The position numbers and the translations under genes were made by a program. Below the pieces are notes generated by a model. It was not told the DNA's origin and made no database searches. It was given only the letters and a program-made list of their open reading frames with translations. DNA of 6,820 nucleotides, taken from contig SKVS01000346.1 in assembly GCA_007129335.1 (NCBI GenBank), forward strand, positions 1-6,820, written 5' to 3'. The DNA comes from Spirochaetaceae bacterium. GTDB lineage: Bacteria > Spirochaetota > Spirochaetia > DSM-27196 > Salinispiraceae. Positions 6,652 through 6,820 of the stretch are shown in pieces (the stretch's first letter is position 1; every line of letters starts with the position of its first letter).

Positions 6652-6674
6652 AATATACCCCCTAGGGGTATATT
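6652..6674. promoter_or_regulatory. CsoR-type operator covering the copA promoter
   Basis: The arms AATATACCCC (6652-6661) and GGGGTATATT (6665-6674) are perfect inverted repeats around CTA. The site spans the -10 and the whole spacer up to the edge of the -35, so a bound protein would block RNA polymerase. G/C-tract arms flanked by AT-rich ends (TACCCC...GGGGTA) are the pattern of CsoR-family copper repressors, which release DNA on binding Cu(I). It does not fit the TACAnnTGTA box of CopY. No csoR gene lies in the window. Confidence 0.7.
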
Positions 6675-6680
6675 TGTCAA
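6652..6680 (-). promoter_or_regulatory. copA promoter, sigma70-type with leaderless start
   Basis: On the minus strand TTGACA (6680-6675, perfect) and TATATT (6657-6652, five of six) are separated by exactly 17 bases. The expected start point, about seven bases after the -10, falls at or next to the A of the copA ATG at 6645. A 17-base spacer is normal for a repressed promoter and differs from the 19-20 bases typical of CueR-activated ones. Confidence 0.8.
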
Positions 6681-6684
6681 GGCG

Positions 6685-6717
6685 TTCAGGATCACATGAG
6701 GGTTACCCTATCCTGAA
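6685..6717. repeat. Inverted repeat over the stop of the DUF1499-type gene
   Basis: TTCAGGAT (6685-6692) and ATCCTGAA (6710-6717) are perfect 8-bp arms; inside lies a competing AGGGT/ACCCT pair (6699-6703 and 6705-6709). It straddles the TGA at 6692-6694. On the minus strand no U-tract follows, so it is at best a weak terminator or an RNA-end stabiliser; chance is possible. Confidence 0.3.
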
Positions 6718-6820
6718 AGGCCTTTCGAATAGCCTCGATCCTTTTGCGATTAGATCCCATATCGTAGCCTCCCACCCTGCTCGCCGACCTCACATGCACA
6801 ATTCTGGAATTATCGGGAAA
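6692..6820 (-). CDS. C-terminal tail of a DUF1499-type protein, 5' end outside the window
   Basis: Reading from the right edge, 42 codons run to a TGA at 6694-6692. The segment [18 protein letters not shown] followed by IEAIRKAF closely matches the conserved C-terminal signature I recall for DUF1499 proteins (RSASRVG..D.G.NR.RI..IR), a family of unknown function found in many bacteria and plastids. The frame is open from the edge and the end position fits the family, so this is a real gene end and not a shadow. It lies 46 bases upstream of copA on the same strand, but copA has its own promoter in that gap, so co-regulation by copper is not implied. Confidence 0.7.
   Translation of the reverse strand, partial: FPDNSRIVHVRSASRVGGYDMGSNRKRIEAIRKAFQDRVTLM

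Overview
The window is a compact bacterial segment with a base composition near 50% GC. It carries recognisable sigma70-type promoters, Shine-Dalgarno sites and a lipoprotein with a classic lipobox. The sigma70-type -35/-10 boxes argue against Bacteroidota. A lipoprotein next to a membrane sensor, plus the general style of the proteins, would suit a free-living spirochaete or another diderm, but nothing here fixes the phylum and I hold that only as a weak guess. I see no tRNA, rRNA, CRISPR array, transposase or phage gene.

Left part (1-2216, minus strand): a two-gene unit. The upstream gene encodes a 511-residue lipoprotein of the 5'-nucleotidase/UshA family. Its N-terminal metallophosphoesterase half has lost essentially every metal-binding motif, while its C-terminal nucleotide-binding half keeps the family signatures. 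Its stop overlaps, as GTGA, the start of a membrane protein with one N-terminal transmembrane helix and a probable extracytoplasmic sensor region, which runs off the left edge. Together they look like a candidate ligand-binding pseudoenzyme plus membrane sensor pair.

Middle (2217-4028): a 447-base divergent intergenic region, then a uracil-permease-type NCS2 transporter on the plus strand. The intergenic region holds a nearly perfect 60-bp palindrome nested inside a second, imperfect inverted repeat, and four copies of the 10-mer CAGGGYAAAC. A plausible promoter for the lipoprotein gene and a weak one for the permease lie at either side. The gene pairing suggests a nucleotide/nucleobase theme: extracellular nucleotide perception beside nucleobase uptake.

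Right part (4039-6820, minus strand): a copper-resistance unit, copA (Cu+ P1B-ATPase) followed by copZ (copper chaperone). It ends in a hairpin terminator whose upstream arm is the end of the copZ coding sequence, and this also separates it from the convergent permease gene. The copA promoter is a textbook TTGACA-17-TATATT whose spacer and -10 are covered by a perfect 10-bp inverted repeat of the CsoR operator type. The -10 is so close to the ATG that the message is probably leaderless. Upstream of it lies the C-terminal tail of a DUF1499-type protein, cut by the right edge.
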